From the NCBI GenBank assembly GCA_015066065.1, contig SVPB01000006.1, forward strand, positions 1 to 47,188: a stretch of DNA of 47,188 bases, read 5' to 3'. The notes beneath the pieces were generated by a model. The model worked only from the letters and a program-made list of their open reading frames with translations, did no database searches and was not told where the DNA came from. This DNA is from Oscillospiraceae bacterium. Its GTDB lineage: Bacteria; Bacillota; Clostridia; Oscillospirales; Acutalibacteraceae. Of the stretch, positions 1 to 7,654 are shown piece after piece (the stretch's first letter is position 1; each line of letters opens with the position of its first letter). A program made the translations under genes and the position numbers.

Positions 1-553
1 CCCCCATCTTGCTCCAGGCCGCGCAAGCGGTCGCTTCCGCAGGCAAGCCGGCTTCGTCATTATAAAAGGTGTCCGAGGATAAAAGGTTGCCCACGTGATA
101 GGGTACCCCCATCTTCTCGGCCGTATCCACGCAGGTACGCAGCATCCGGAAGCTGGCAATAGGAGCAAAATCTCCCGGCAGTCGGTACTGATGCGCAAAC
201 CGGGAATTGGTGCAAGCCCCCATCCCCAGAACAATATCCCGTACCCGGACGTTTGGTACCATGGCGCCGGCGGAACCGATGCGCATGATGTTCTTGACGC
301 CAAAAGCGGTATACAGCTCGTAGGAATAAATGCCGATGGAGGGCATACCCATGCCGCTGGCCATGACGCTGACCGGTTCTCCCTCATAGGTGCCGGTATA
401 GCCCTGGATGCCCCGGACGTTGTTGACCAGCCGGGCATCGGTCAAAAAGGTTTGGGCAATGAACTGGGCGCGCAGAGGATCCCCCGGCATCAGTACGGTG
501 GGGGCAAAATCTGCGGGGGTTGCCTTAATATGCGGTGTCGGATACAGAGCCAT
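1..553 (-). CDS. deoD: Purine-nucleoside phosphorylase, DeoD type (3' end cut by window edge)
   Basis: Catalyses reversible phosphorolysis of purine (deoxy)nucleosides to free base and (deoxy)ribose 1-phosphate in the cytoplasm. The first 184 codons are visible; the family is usually about 235 residues, so the C-terminus lies beyond position 1. The N-terminus carries the DeoD hallmark LMPGDPLRA (residues 21-29), followed by GYTGTYEG and SGMGMPS motifs of the hexameric bacterial enzymes. The ATG at 553 is preceded by AGGAGG (563-568, 9-nt spacing) that lies inside the end of deoC, so the two genes overlap by 29 nt and are probably translationally coupled. Together with deoC it forms a deoxynucleoside salvage unit. 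The family call is confident; purine preference follows from the DeoD subfamily. Confidence 0.93.
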   Translation of the reverse strand, partial: MALYPTPHIKATPADFAPTVLMPGDPLRAQFIAQTFLTDARLVNNVRGIQGYTGTYEGEPVSVMASGMGMPSIGIYSYELYTAFGVKNIMRIGSAGAMVPNVRVRDIVLGMGACTNSRFAHQYRLPGDFAPIASFRMLRTCVDTAEKMGVPYHVGNLLSSDTFYNDEAGLPAEATACAAWSKMG

Positions 554-1208
554 TTGCTTCATCCTCCTTTGCGATCTTGACAATACGGCTGGTACCCAGC
601 CGGGCAGCACCTAAGTGAAGGAACGCTTCGGCATCCTCCAGGGAAGCAATGCCGCCGGCGGCCTTGATGCGCACATGAGGGGCCACGTGGGCGGCAAACA
701 GCGCCACGTCCTCCCGGGTAGCGCCGCCGGTGGAAAAGCCGGTGGAGGTCTTGATGTACTCCGCACCGGACTCCGATACGATACGACACATCACGATCTT
801 CTCCTCCTCGGTGAGCAAGCAGGTCTCAATGATGACCTTGAGAAGCTTACCGCCGCAAGCGGACTTGACCGCTTTGATCTCCTCCAGCACCCGGTCGTGA
901 TAACCGTCCTTGAGCCAGCCGATATTGATGACCATATCAATCTCATCCGCACCGTCTGCCACCGCCTGCGCCGTCTCGGCGCACTTGACGGCGGTGGTGC
1001 TATAGCCGGTGGGGAATCCAATGACGGTGCATACGGGCAACCGGTCGCCCACGTACGCCTTGGCAAACGCCACATAAGAAGCCGGAATGCACACACTGGC
1101 GGTACCGTAGCGCAGGCCGTCGTCGCACAGCTTGCGGATATCCGCCTCGGTGGCGGCAGGGCTGAGCAAGGTGTGATCCACCGTATGTAAGATCTCCGAT
1201 AAGGTCAT
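525..1208 (-). CDS. deoC: Deoxyribose-phosphate aldolase
   Basis: Class I aldolase that splits 2-deoxyribose 5-phosphate into glyceraldehyde 3-phosphate and acetaldehyde, completing deoxynucleoside breakdown together with the adjacent phosphorylase. The 227-residue protein matches the family length. The Schiff-base lysine is K153 in the motif EYIKTSTGFS; K182 (RIKAAGG) and D91 (DEIDMVINIG) are the other expected active-site residues. An upstream in-frame extension to 1262 is open, but the ATG at 1208 is chosen because AGGAAGGGG lies just before it and MTLSEILHTVDHT is a typical family N-terminus. The 3' end overlaps deoD by 29 nt. A promoter lies directly upstream. Confidence 0.95.
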   Translation of the reverse strand: MTLSEILHTVDHTLLSPAATEADIRKLCDDGLRYGTASVCIPASYVAFAKAYVGDRLPVCTVIGFPTGYSTTAVKCAETAQAVADGADEIDMVINIGWLKDGYHDRVLEEIKAVKSACGGKLLKVIIETCLLTEEEKIVMCRIVSESGAEYIKTSTGFSTGGATREDVALFAAHVAPHVRIKAAGGIASLEDAEAFLHLGAARLGTSRIVKIAKEDEANGSVSDTAY

Positions 1209-1233
1209 TGGTATCCCCTTCCTTTCTATAAAT

Positions 1234-1262
1234 AGTTTACCACAAAAGCCGTACATCATCAA
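1234..1262 (-). promoter_or_regulatory. Promoter of deoC-deoD
   Basis: Minus-strand TTGATG (1262-1257), a 17-bp spacer and TAAACT (1239-1234), placed about 25 nt before the deoC ribosome site. This is a reasonable sigma-A match. No operator was recognised. Confidence 0.55.
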
Positions 1263-1277
1263 CTAAAAATTGCAAAA

Positions 1278-1306
1278 AAACCGACGCCACTATGCGGCGT
1301 CGGTTT
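1278..1306 (-). terminator. Rho-independent terminator after the GH20 gene
   Basis: An 11-bp stem AAACCGACGCC / GGCGTCGGTTT with a 7-nt loop. On the minus strand it is followed by a run of T, just past the stop codon of the glycosidase gene at 1314. It also separates that gene from the deoC promoter. Confidence 0.85.
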
Positions 1307-1313
1307 CAACACA

Positions 1314-3212
1314 TTATTCGTAAAGGACGACGGCAGTGCCGGCGTCGGCAGAGACAGCGGTATGCGAATCGGCAATGTACGGCCCACCAACATCAATAGA
1401 CAGCAGAGCCACCGGCACCTCCTTGAAATGATCACAGGGCCGATAAGCGATGCTGAGCACCGTCTTATCCGGATAGGGGTTCTCATACTCGCATTGGTAC
1501 GCCAACCGATCTCGGCACTTAACAGCCATCGTGGAATAGGTGACCTCCCGGCGTTCCGGGCTGAGAGGCTGACCCACCAAGCTGTCAGACGCAATGTTCG
1601 TGCCGTACTTGACCGGCAACAGCGCCGTGGTGCCGTCTGCATAGGTCAGCTCATAATGACCCATCAGATACGCTTCATCCGCCACAAACACGCCATCGTA
1701 AAAGCACTTATACGGCATCGTATACGTGGTCGTGTGGATAACCTTAATAGGATGACGGATGACCAGATGCTTGAGGCGGTACAGTTCCCGGCAGACCCTA
1801 TCCACCAGCGACGCCCTATCCATGGCATCAGGATTCTCACTCCAGAAGGCATAAGCCGCACTTACCAGATAAAAATACTGACAATTGCGCTGCATATATT
1901 CCTCTTCATAAGAGCCCCAGTTACTAACAAAGCCGCCATGAATACCACGCTGCCGGCGCATGACAAAATGATCAATCTTTAAGAGGTTCATATTGCCATA
2001 CACCACGTCCATCCCTCTATCATGGTAAACCAGGTCGTGATCCTCGCCAAACTCAAAATACCAATGCAAATAAGTGATATCGGTAGGCAGCATATCACGA
2101 CAAGGGTACAGGCGGGGGATATGTCCCTTGCGTCCGGTGCCGCCAATGGGCCAACCATTAATATAGGCCCGGAGCAGCTTTTCGCCCCACATATAAACCT
2201 GCAGGTTCCGTTCCTTGAGGAAATCTCGGATTTTCCACACATCATCAGCATACACCCGAGGCGCCGGCGTCTTGCGGCACTGAGGACAGATGGAGACCGA
2301 ATACGCTTCATCATGGCCAATATGGATGGCCTGAGGCTCAAACACCTCAATGACCTCCTCCAGCACGTCAAACACCAGACGATAGGTATCAGGATGGTGG
2401 GGGCAATAGGTGTCCGGGTATGGGTCAGGGAACAGTTCCACGTTGCGTTCGGCAATCTCAGGGTGAGAGGCCACCAGATAGTCACAATGGGAGAAGGTAG
2501 GGCACTCGGGGATTACTTCAAGCCCACGAGAACGGCAATAGGCTACCAGCGATCGCACTTCATCCTGTGTCAGATAATCACCGCCGCCGTTATCACAATG
2601 GAAGCAGTTCTTATGCCAACCCAAAGAATTTTGCAGTTCATTGCCACGTCCCGAATAAGCGCTTACATCCTGGCAGATCTCCCGCCACTTGGCGTTAATC
2701 TCCGGGTGGCGCTTATACTCCATAGCGCCGCCCACCTCCAGTATGATCCGGTTGTAGCGGTAGCGAGCCAAAAGGTCGATCACCCTCTTGAAATGATCCA
2801 TCTTATCCCGGGGAGGCAAAAAGCCCCGGTAGCCACGCACATCATCCACAGGACGATCGTACAGGAAACCTTCACACAGCCGTCCCTCCTCGGCCAAGGT
2901 CAGCAAGGTAGCCATCGCATAGATAAAACCCTGCGGCTTGACGGCGTAGAGGGTAGTCTTACTACCCAAACGGATGGCAAAAGCCTCGTCATTCTTGACA
3001 TACGCATCCCCGATCCGTTTTCTGATAGAGGGCGAAAAACCCAAGGACAAGGTCACCGACGTACAAAGCTTTCCGCCATGACTCAGGCCTTTAACAGTGT
3101 TAAAGGTGGTGGTCAGGTAATCGGCATAGGCTGTATCGCAAAGATCCAGAACCGCACCGGACATATCCAGTCGCTTACCTGCCAGATCTTCTATCTTAGC
3201 TTTGAGAAACAT
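1314..3212 (-). CDS. Intracellular glycoside hydrolase family 20-type protein
   Basis: Probable beta-N-acetylhexosaminidase-like enzyme of 632 residues. The N-terminal 120 residues resemble the GH20 accessory domain (GFIYAMATLLTLAE). The TIM-barrel begins at DDVRGYRGF (about 123-131) and carries HIGHDEAYSV (297-306), a variant of the GH20 HIGGDE motif in which D301-E302 would be the catalytic pair. No signal peptide is visible, so it probably acts on imported oligosaccharides. The frame is open to 3458, but the ATG at 3212 is preferred: AGGGGGGTG lies just before it and the consensus promoter at 3244-3272 falls inside the longer reading. It is a single-gene unit with its own promoter and terminator. 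The exact substrate is unknown, and the G-to-H change in the motif may shift specificity. Confidence 0.8.
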   Translation of the reverse strand: MFLKAKIEDLAGKRLDMSGAVLDLCDTAYADYLTTTFNTVKGLSHGGKLCTSVTLSLGFSPSIRKRIGDAYVKNDEAFAIRLGSKTTLYAVKPQGFIYAMATLLTLAEEGRLCEGFLYDRPVDDVRGYRGFLPPRDKMDHFKRVIDLLARYRYNRIILEVGGAMEYKRHPEINAKWREICQDVSAYSGRGNELQNSLGWHKNCFHCDNGGGDYLTQDEVRSLVAYCRSRGLEVIPECPTFSHCDYLVASHPEIAERNVELFPDPYPDTYCPHHPDTYRLVFDVLEEVIEVFEPQAIHIGHDEAYSVSICPQCRKTPAPRVYADDVWKIRDFLKERNLQVYMWGEKLLRAYINGWPIGGTGRKGHIPRLYPCRDMLPTDITYLHWYFEFGEDHDLVYHDRGMDVVYGNMNLLKIDHFVMRRQRGIHGGFVSNWGSYEEEYMQRNCQYFYLVSAAYAFWSENPDAMDRASLVDRVCRELYRLKHLVIRHPIKVIHTTTYTMPYKCFYDGVFVADEAYLMGHYELTYADGTTALLPVKYGTNIASDSLVGQPLSPERREVTYSTMAVKCRDRLAYQCEYENPYPDKTVLSIAYRPCDHFKEVPVALLSIDVGGPYIADSHTAVSADAGTAVVLYE

Positions 3213-3243
3213 CAAAGCACCCCCCTTGCCATTTTTTGCTTCC

Positions 3244-3272
3244 ATTATAGAGACATCCGTTTGCTTTGTCAA
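3244..3272 (-). promoter_or_regulatory. Consensus promoter of the GH20 gene
   Basis: Minus-strand TTGACA (3272-3267), 17 bp, TATAAT (3249-3244): a perfect sigma-A consensus. It lies about 32 nt before the ATG at 3212. Confidence 0.85.
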
Positions 3273-3289
3273 CAGAAACGTAGCAAAAA

Positions 3290-3317
3290 AGGAGTCAACC
3301 CATACGGGTCGACTCCT
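3290..3317 (-). terminator. Terminator at the end of the SDR-to-quinone-reductase operon
   Basis: A 12-bp stem (3290-3301 with 3306-3317) around an ATAC loop, followed by T6 on the minus strand. One position pairs as G-U only in minus-strand RNA, supporting action on the minus-strand transcript that ends at 3326. Confidence 0.85.
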
Positions 3318-3325
3318 TTGCTTGA

Positions 3326-4309
3326 TCATTCCACCGTCAGGACAACCTTGCCGACGTTTTCGCCACGGTAGAGAATGTCGTGGGCGGCTTCCGCCTCGGT
3401 GATGGGAAGCACCTTGTAGATAGTGGGACGGACCTCCCCGGTGACCACCTTCGGCCACACGTCACGCACCAGAGAAGCCAAGATCTGTGCCTTGACCGCC
3501 GGAGTACGGGAACGCAGGGTACTGCCAATGATGCGCACGTTGCGTACGTAGATGTTCTTGAGATCGATCTGGGTCTGCTGACCGGCCAAAGCGGCGATCA
3601 TGATCCATCGAGCACCGTGCTTGAGGTAATGGATACATTGACCCATCACTTCACCGCCCAGACAGTCGATGGCCACATCCACGGGATGACCCTCCTCCAG
3701 CTGGCCCTTGAGCACCTCTACGATGTCCTCGGTGACCGTATTGACGATGATATCCGCGCCGGTCTTGGCCACCTCGGCACGCTTTTCCTCGTCAATGATG
3801 GTGGTAATGACCCGGGCGCCAAACGCCTTGGCCATGGGAATGACTACGCTGGCCAGACCACTGGCGCCGGCATTCATCAGCAGGGTGTCGCCTTCCTTAA
3901 GGCCGCCTTCCATAAACAGATTGAGGTAGGCGGTGGCGAACGCCTCCGGCATGGCCGCCGCTTCCACCATGCTACAGCCCTCAGGAACGGGCATGAGCAT
4001 ATCGTACTTTATGTTGGCATACTGGGCATAGCCACCGCCGCCCAGCAAGGCACACACCTTGTCACCCAACTTCCAAGAAGATTTGGCCGCCACCTCGGCG
4101 CCCAGCTCCACGATGGTGCCGGCGATCTCCAGACCCATCCAGTCAGGGCAACCAGGAGGGGGCGGATAATCGCCTTCCCGCTGCATCAGGTCAGCCCGAT
4201 TAAGCGCCGCTGCCTCGATCTTGACCAGCACATCCTCCGGGCCGAGCACCGGGTCCGGTACATTGTCCCAGCGAAGGGAACGGTCGTCATTGACTAATAT
4301 GGCTTTCAT
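3326..4309 (-). CDS. Zinc-free quinone oxidoreductase-like MDR protein (PIG3 type)
   Basis: Medium-chain dehydrogenase/reductase of 327 residues, expected to reduce a quinone or enone with NAD(P)H. The N-terminal GroES-like domain has LNRADLMQREGDYPPPPG, typical of the TP53I3/PIG3 branch, and the Rossmann part has NAGASGLAS (146-154) for the cofactor. The cysteines that bind catalytic zinc in alcohol dehydrogenases are absent. It is the last gene of the operon that starts at 7493. Its start is one nucleotide past the stop of the metallo-hydrolase gene, and its ribosome site GGAGG lies inside that gene, indicating coupled translation. In this context it may reduce an unsaturated intermediate made by the upstream dehydratase-like protein (inference). 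Confidence 0.85.
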   Translation of the reverse strand: MKAILVNDDRSLRWDNVPDPVLGPEDVLVKIEAAALNRADLMQREGDYPPPPGCPDWMGLEIAGTIVELGAEVAAKSSWKLGDKVCALLGGGGYAQYANIKYDMLMPVPEGCSMVEAAAMPEAFATAYLNLFMEGGLKEGDTLLMNAGASGLASVVIPMAKAFGARVITTIIDEEKRAEVAKTGADIIVNTVTEDIVEVLKGQLEEGHPVDVAIDCLGGEVMGQCIHYLKHGARWIMIAALAGQQTQIDLKNIYVRNVRIIGSTLRSRTPAVKAQILASLVRDVWPKVVTGEVRPTIYKVLPITEAEAAHDILYRGENVGKVVLTVE

Positions 4310-4310
4310 C

Positions 4311-4943
4311 TTACATTCCTCCTATAGCCGGGTCATGGCAGTAATGCAACCGCCAGCCCCGTCCGTACTCTTTGATAAACGCCTCACTTCTTATCGGATC
4401 GCAGGAGGCGCCGGTGGGTATCCCCTGCTTTACGCAAGCCGTGGTATACACCTCATCCCCCACAATAAGGGCATCCTCTCCCACCTGCACCACACAAGAA
4501 CCGGTGCTGTGACCGCCCCAACGGATCACGCGCACGCCTTCAGCGACAATGTAACCGCTTTCGAAGGTCACCACCGGCATGAAAGGCGGGATAAAGGCCT
4601 CCGCCTTTACATATTCGTCCTGCTGGATATACACGGTGGCGTTGGGAAAACGCCCTACTGCTTCCACGTGATCGTGGTGGGCGTGGGTGATGATCACATC
4701 GGTGATCTCCTCAGCCGCCACTCCATAACGCTCCACCGCCCGTGCCGGGGATACGTGATAGTGCATCACGAAGCCAGGCATCGTCTCACAACCGGCATCC
4801 ACCAGAATCCGGCGATCCTCGGTGATCAGTAGATAGATGGTAAAGGAGATGGGGTGGTATACGTCCGTTCTGCCCCCACGCAGGATGAGGTTTTCCGCCA
4901 AGGTGGAGGTGGCGTAACGGATGGGATGGATCGTGGGTATCAT
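4311..4943 (-). CDS. Metallo-beta-lactamase-fold hydrolase, AHL-lactonase-like
   Basis: A 210-residue MBL-fold enzyme. Metal ligands are visible: HAHHDH at 87-92 (pattern HxHxDH), H145 in GGHSTGS, D163 in VGDEVY and H203 in CHDP. The size and the position of the last two ligands fit the N-acyl-homoserine lactonase-like group, many members of which hydrolyse other lactones. In an operon full of sugar-type dehydrogenases, opening of a sugar lactone formed by one of them is a plausible role (inference). It has no signal peptide and is therefore cytoplasmic. It is followed with a 1-nt gap by the quinone reductase gene and preceded by the epimerase-like gene at a 13-nt gap. Confidence 0.82.
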   Translation of the reverse strand: MIPTIHPIRYATSTLAENLILRGGRTDVYHPISFTIYLLITEDRRILVDAGCETMPGFVMHYHVSPARAVERYGVAAEEITDVIITHAHHDHVEAVGRFPNATVYIQQDEYVKAEAFIPPFMPVVTFESGYIVAEGVRVIRWGGHSTGSCVVQVGEDALIVGDEVYTTACVKQGIPTGASCDPIRSEAFIKEYGRGWRLHYCHDPAIGGM

Positions 4944-4956
4944 CGTTCTACTCCCT

Positions 4957-5955
4957 TTACAACGTCTGCAGATAGGCGTCCATCCGATCGTTGACCGGAT
5001 TGTGTGGCCACACCACGTCGGCAGGCAGAGAAGCCAGCTCCTTCTGCAGGCCGTCCCGTAGGGGCATAAAGTCCGCTTGCGTCAGACCGGTAACCTCCAA
5101 CAGCTTGCGGTTATCCACCACCCGGGTACAGTAGCGGTCATACACCAGCTGCTGTCGGTCGTTTGGTTCCCGGGCACTCCAAAGGCTAAGAAAGGTCTCG
5201 GTATCCACGGTCATGTACCGCAAGCCGCCCAGCTCCCGGTAGATCGCAGCGATCTCTCCCCAGGTATGATGCTCAGCGGTAGACACGGTATAGGTCTCTC
5301 CAAAGGTCTTGGGATTGCCGATGAGACGGGATACCGCTATGCCAAAATCCCCAGCCCAGCTGAGGGTGGCCTGCTTATCCATGGCCGGCTCGGGCAGTAT
5401 CACCGTCTTCCCCAAACGCATCCGATAAATAAGCACATGGGCCTCCAGCACCGTCAGCTGAAAACGGCGCTTGGAATAGGTAATCGCCGGGCGCAATATC
5501 GTCCAGTTGGTATACCCGGAGGCACGCAGCATATCCTCCTGTTGAGCCTTGTAGATGCAGTAGTCTCCACTTCCCAACAGTACCTGATTGTCGGTCACAT
5601 CCAGCCACCGGGGAGAATCCTCGGTGATGGGATGCTGTTCGTCCGCATACACCCGATAGGATGACAGAAAAACGTAATGCGCCGTCGCCGGTAGGTACAG
5701 CTGACAAAAAGGAGCGTACTCTTCCGGGCTTTGGTAGATCATAAAGTCCACCACCGCATCGTAGCGGTTCTTGAGCAGCTCGCTGACCACCCGGGTATCC
5801 AAGCCGTTGGCACGGATGTACCGCAGGTCAGGGTTAGCGGAGACAAGCTCTTCCAAGCACACCACGTCCACGGCATAGCCTTTGCTGAGAAGCTCCTGCG
5901 TCAGGTACACGCCCAAAGCGCCACTGCCGCCCATAAGCAACACTTTTTGTTTCAT
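4957..5955 (-). CDS. NAD(P)-dependent epimerase/dehydratase-like protein (extended SDR), copy 1
   Basis: A 332-residue extended short-chain dehydrogenase. The N-terminus has the dinucleotide-binding pattern GGSGALG (9-15), the catalytic YxxxK is Y132-K136, and SSYRVY is at 98-103. The sequence is clearly paralogous to the protein at 8414-9343: SSYRVY, QHPITE and the VDNRKLL region sit at the same residue positions. The exact reaction is unknown; relatives act on nucleotide sugars or free sugar derivatives. Starts at 5964 (GTG), 5961 and 5955 are possible; 5955 is chosen because AAGGTG stands 8 nt before it, whereas it would be only 2 nt before 5961. It lies 12 nt after the dehydroquinase-like gene in the same operon. 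Confidence 0.8.
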   Translation of the reverse strand: MKQKVLLMGGSGALGVYLTQELLSKGYAVDVVCLEELVSANPDLRYIRANGLDTRVVSELLKNRYDAVVDFMIYQSPEEYAPFCQLYLPATAHYVFLSSYRVYADEQHPITEDSPRWLDVTDNQVLLGSGDYCIYKAQQEDMLRASGYTNWTILRPAITYSKRRFQLTVLEAHVLIYRMRLGKTVILPEPAMDKQATLSWAGDFGIAVSRLIGNPKTFGETYTVSTAEHHTWGEIAAIYRELGGLRYMTVDTETFLSLWSAREPNDRQQLVYDRYCTRVVDNRKLLEVTGLTQADFMPLRDGLQKELASLPADVVWPHNPVNDRMDAYLQTL

Positions 5956-5967
5956 CTGCATCACACC

Positions 5968-6729
5968 TTAGAACACCATGTTGTCTCGTACCGCTTTGAG
6001 AGGCACGATCAAGGGCTGTAAGCTGGCATCCAGCTCACCGTGCATATGCACGCACAGATACATATGCACCCCCAGGCTGGGGCCGATCTGTCGGATGGTC
6101 TTAGCACAAGCACCACCCACCAGATACAGATAAGGGGCGCCCAATTCTTTCTTGAGCAACTGGATGGTTTCGATGCAGGAGGGAAGACTGGCATCGTCCG
6201 ATCCGTTGACGATCTTGCTGATATCCGAGCCACGTTCGATCTGCGCCCGTGCCAGCTCCAACGTTTCCGCCGGAGTGAGCAAGCTTCCCGTGTGCGCGCT
6301 CATCATCACCTGAGCGCCCCGACGGTGTATCTCAGCAATAAGAGCCTTCTGCTTTTCCACCGCCACCGGATCCTTGGTATACTCCCGGGGGGCAGCCTTA
6401 TCAAACAGATTGCTCTGGAAATCGCACAAGGTGGCGCCGCAATCCGCCAAGAACAGCAGGTACTCCGCACATGCCTCATCCGTCATCCCTTCGCTGGCGT
6501 CGCTCCGGTAGCTGGTAACGTAGATGGGCTTACCCTGGCACGCCTCAAAAATCGAGGTGATGATCTCCCGGGTACGGTACTGCCGTTCCAGATGCTCCAT
6601 CTGCAGGCCAATAGCCTCAGCACCGTCTGCCAGAGACTTGTTGATAATATCAATAAAATCCTCCGGCGTCTTGCGGATGACCATAGCGGTCAGCAAGGGC
6701 TTGTCATGCCCTAAGAAAGTCGCCTTCAT
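5968..6729 (-). CDS. Type I 3-dehydroquinate dehydratase-like protein
   Basis: A 253-residue protein with the layout of AroD-type Schiff-base dehydratases. H146 in MSAHTGSLLTP corresponds to the SyH..tP motif, K172 in DISKIV to the Schiff-base lysine, R75 and E80 in SYRSDASEG to the substrate-binding pair, and R213 to the late arginine. The usual EwRvD strand is altered here (QMEHLERQ), so the substrate is probably not plain 3-dehydroquinate. Its place inside a regulated catabolic operon also argues for a degradative dehydration rather than a shikimate-pathway role (inference). Its ATG overlaps the stop of the SDR gene by one base (TGATG). Confidence 0.75.
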   Translation of the reverse strand: MKATFLGHDKPLLTAMVIRKTPEDFIDIINKSLADGAEAIGLQMEHLERQYRTREIITSIFEACQGKPIYVTSYRSDASEGMTDEACAEYLLFLADCGATLCDFQSNLFDKAAPREYTKDPVAVEKQKALIAEIHRRGAQVMMSAHTGSLLTPAETLELARAQIERGSDISKIVNGSDDASLPSCIETIQLLKKELGAPYLYLVGGACAKTIRQIGPSLGVHMYLCVHMHGELDASLQPLIVPLKAVRDNMVF

Positions 6730-7493
6730 CAGCTCTGCCTCCTCATGGCGTTGCGGCCGCCGTCGATCATGATATTCTCGCCGGTAATAAAGGCGGCGTT
6801 ATCCGTACACAGATACAGCATCAGGTCGATGATCTCCTGCGGCTCAGCGGCACGGCCCATCAGGGTCTTCATGCTGGCCATACCGGGACGGGTCAACACC
6901 GGACCGGGAGATACACACACACACCGGATGCCATACCGGGAACCGTACTGGGCCAGCGATTTGGTCAGGCCACTCATGGCCGCACTCTTGGAGGTGGCAT
7001 AGCCAATGCCGGAGCCGGTGCCTTCGGCGCCGGAAATGGAACCGATATTGATGATCAGGCCGGACTGCTGCTCACGCATGGGCTTCATCACCGCATGGGC
7101 ACAATAGAACTGGCCACGCAGGTTGACCTCCAGGCTCCAGTCGTACACCGAGATATCCACGTCGGCAAACTCGCCGGACACGTTCAGCATGCGCATCTCA
7201 TCCCCACCGGCGGTGTTAAGCATCACATCGATGCGGCCAAAGGCCTCCAGGCCGGCGTCACGGGCGGCACAAATCTGCTCGTAGCTGCGTACGTCACACG
7301 GTACGGCGATGGCACGGCCAGCGCCCTTAGCGTTGATCTCAGCCGCCAGCGGCTCCAACACCTCCATGTTGATATCGGTCATCACCACGTTGCCGCCTGC
7401 CGCCGCAAAGCATTGGCAGAACAAAAGCCCCATACCGGAAGCCGCCCCGGTAGCCATCGCTACTTTACCGGAAAAATCCCATTGCAAATCCAT
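6729..7493 (-). CDS. Classical SDR-family oxidoreductase
   Basis: A 254-residue classical short-chain dehydrogenase. Cofactor motif TGAASGMG is at 15-22, NTAGG at 93-97, catalytic S152, Y165 and K169 lie in the stretch GSIS...YATSK, and the C-terminus ends with the usual ITGENIMIDGG. Asp40 after the second strand suggests preference for NAD over NADP. It is the first gene of a five-gene operon that runs SDR, dehydroquinase-like, epimerase-like, metallo-hydrolase, quinone reductase. The start ATG follows AAGGGGGT. It probably oxidises a hydroxyl of a sugar, polyol or cyclitol, but the substrate cannot be read from the sequence. Confidence 0.88.
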   Translation of the reverse strand: MDLQWDFSGKVAMATGAASGMGLLFCQCFAAAGGNVVMTDINMEVLEPLAAEINAKGAGRAIAVPCDVRSYEQICAARDAGLEAFGRIDVMLNTAGGDEMRMLNVSGEFADVDISVYDWSLEVNLRGQFYCAHAVMKPMREQQSGLIINIGSISGAEGTGSGIGYATSKSAAMSGLTKSLAQYGSRYGIRCVCVSPGPVLTRPGMASMKTLMGRAAEPQEIIDLMLYLCTDNAAFITGENIMIDGGRNAMRRQS

Positions 7494-7523
7494 TGTCTGT
7501 TACCCCCTTTATTTCTTGAGGTC

Positions 7524-7552
7524 ATTATAGGATACTCGCCATGGTCAGGCAA
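7524..7552 (-). promoter_or_regulatory. Promoter of the SDR-dehydroquinase-like operon
   Basis: Minus-strand TTGCCT (7552-7547), 17 bp, TATAAT (7529-7524), with the SDR ribosome site about 20 nt further on. It lies back to back with the promoter of the divergent AraC gene. Confidence 0.75.
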
Positions 7553-7561
7553 TGAAAAAAG

Positions 7562-7586
7562 CGATAGGATTTGTATTTTTCGATAG
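7562..7586. promoter_or_regulatory. Candidate AraC operator between divergent promoters
   Basis: CGATAG occurs twice in direct orientation (7562-7567 and 7581-7586), 19 bp apart, exactly in the space between the two -35 boxes. Direct repeats about two helical turns apart are typical of AraC-family binding sites. This is inferred from position and spacing only. Confidence 0.45.
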
Positions 7587-7591
7587 TTATT

Positions 7592-7620
7592 TTGCCGAAA
7601 ATACTGGATTTATTTATAAT
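7592..7620 (+). promoter_or_regulatory. Promoter of the AraC regulator gene at 7655
   Basis: TTGCCG (7592-7597), 17 bp, TATAAT (7615-7620). A second TATAAT at 7627-7632 is also present but has no better -35. The transcript would have a leader of about 28 nt. Confidence 0.75.
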
Positions 7621-7654
7621 TTCCGATATAATGAGAGAGAAAGGAGTGGTTATC

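Noticed and set aside
2022-3371. A 449-codon plus-strand frame
   Set aside because: Antisense to the GH20 gene; it runs through that gene's promoter and the adjoining terminator and has no family resemblance.
5968-6729. Shikimate-pathway aroD
   Set aside because: The EwRvD strand is altered and the gene sits in an AraC-adjacent catabolic operon with no other shikimate gene.
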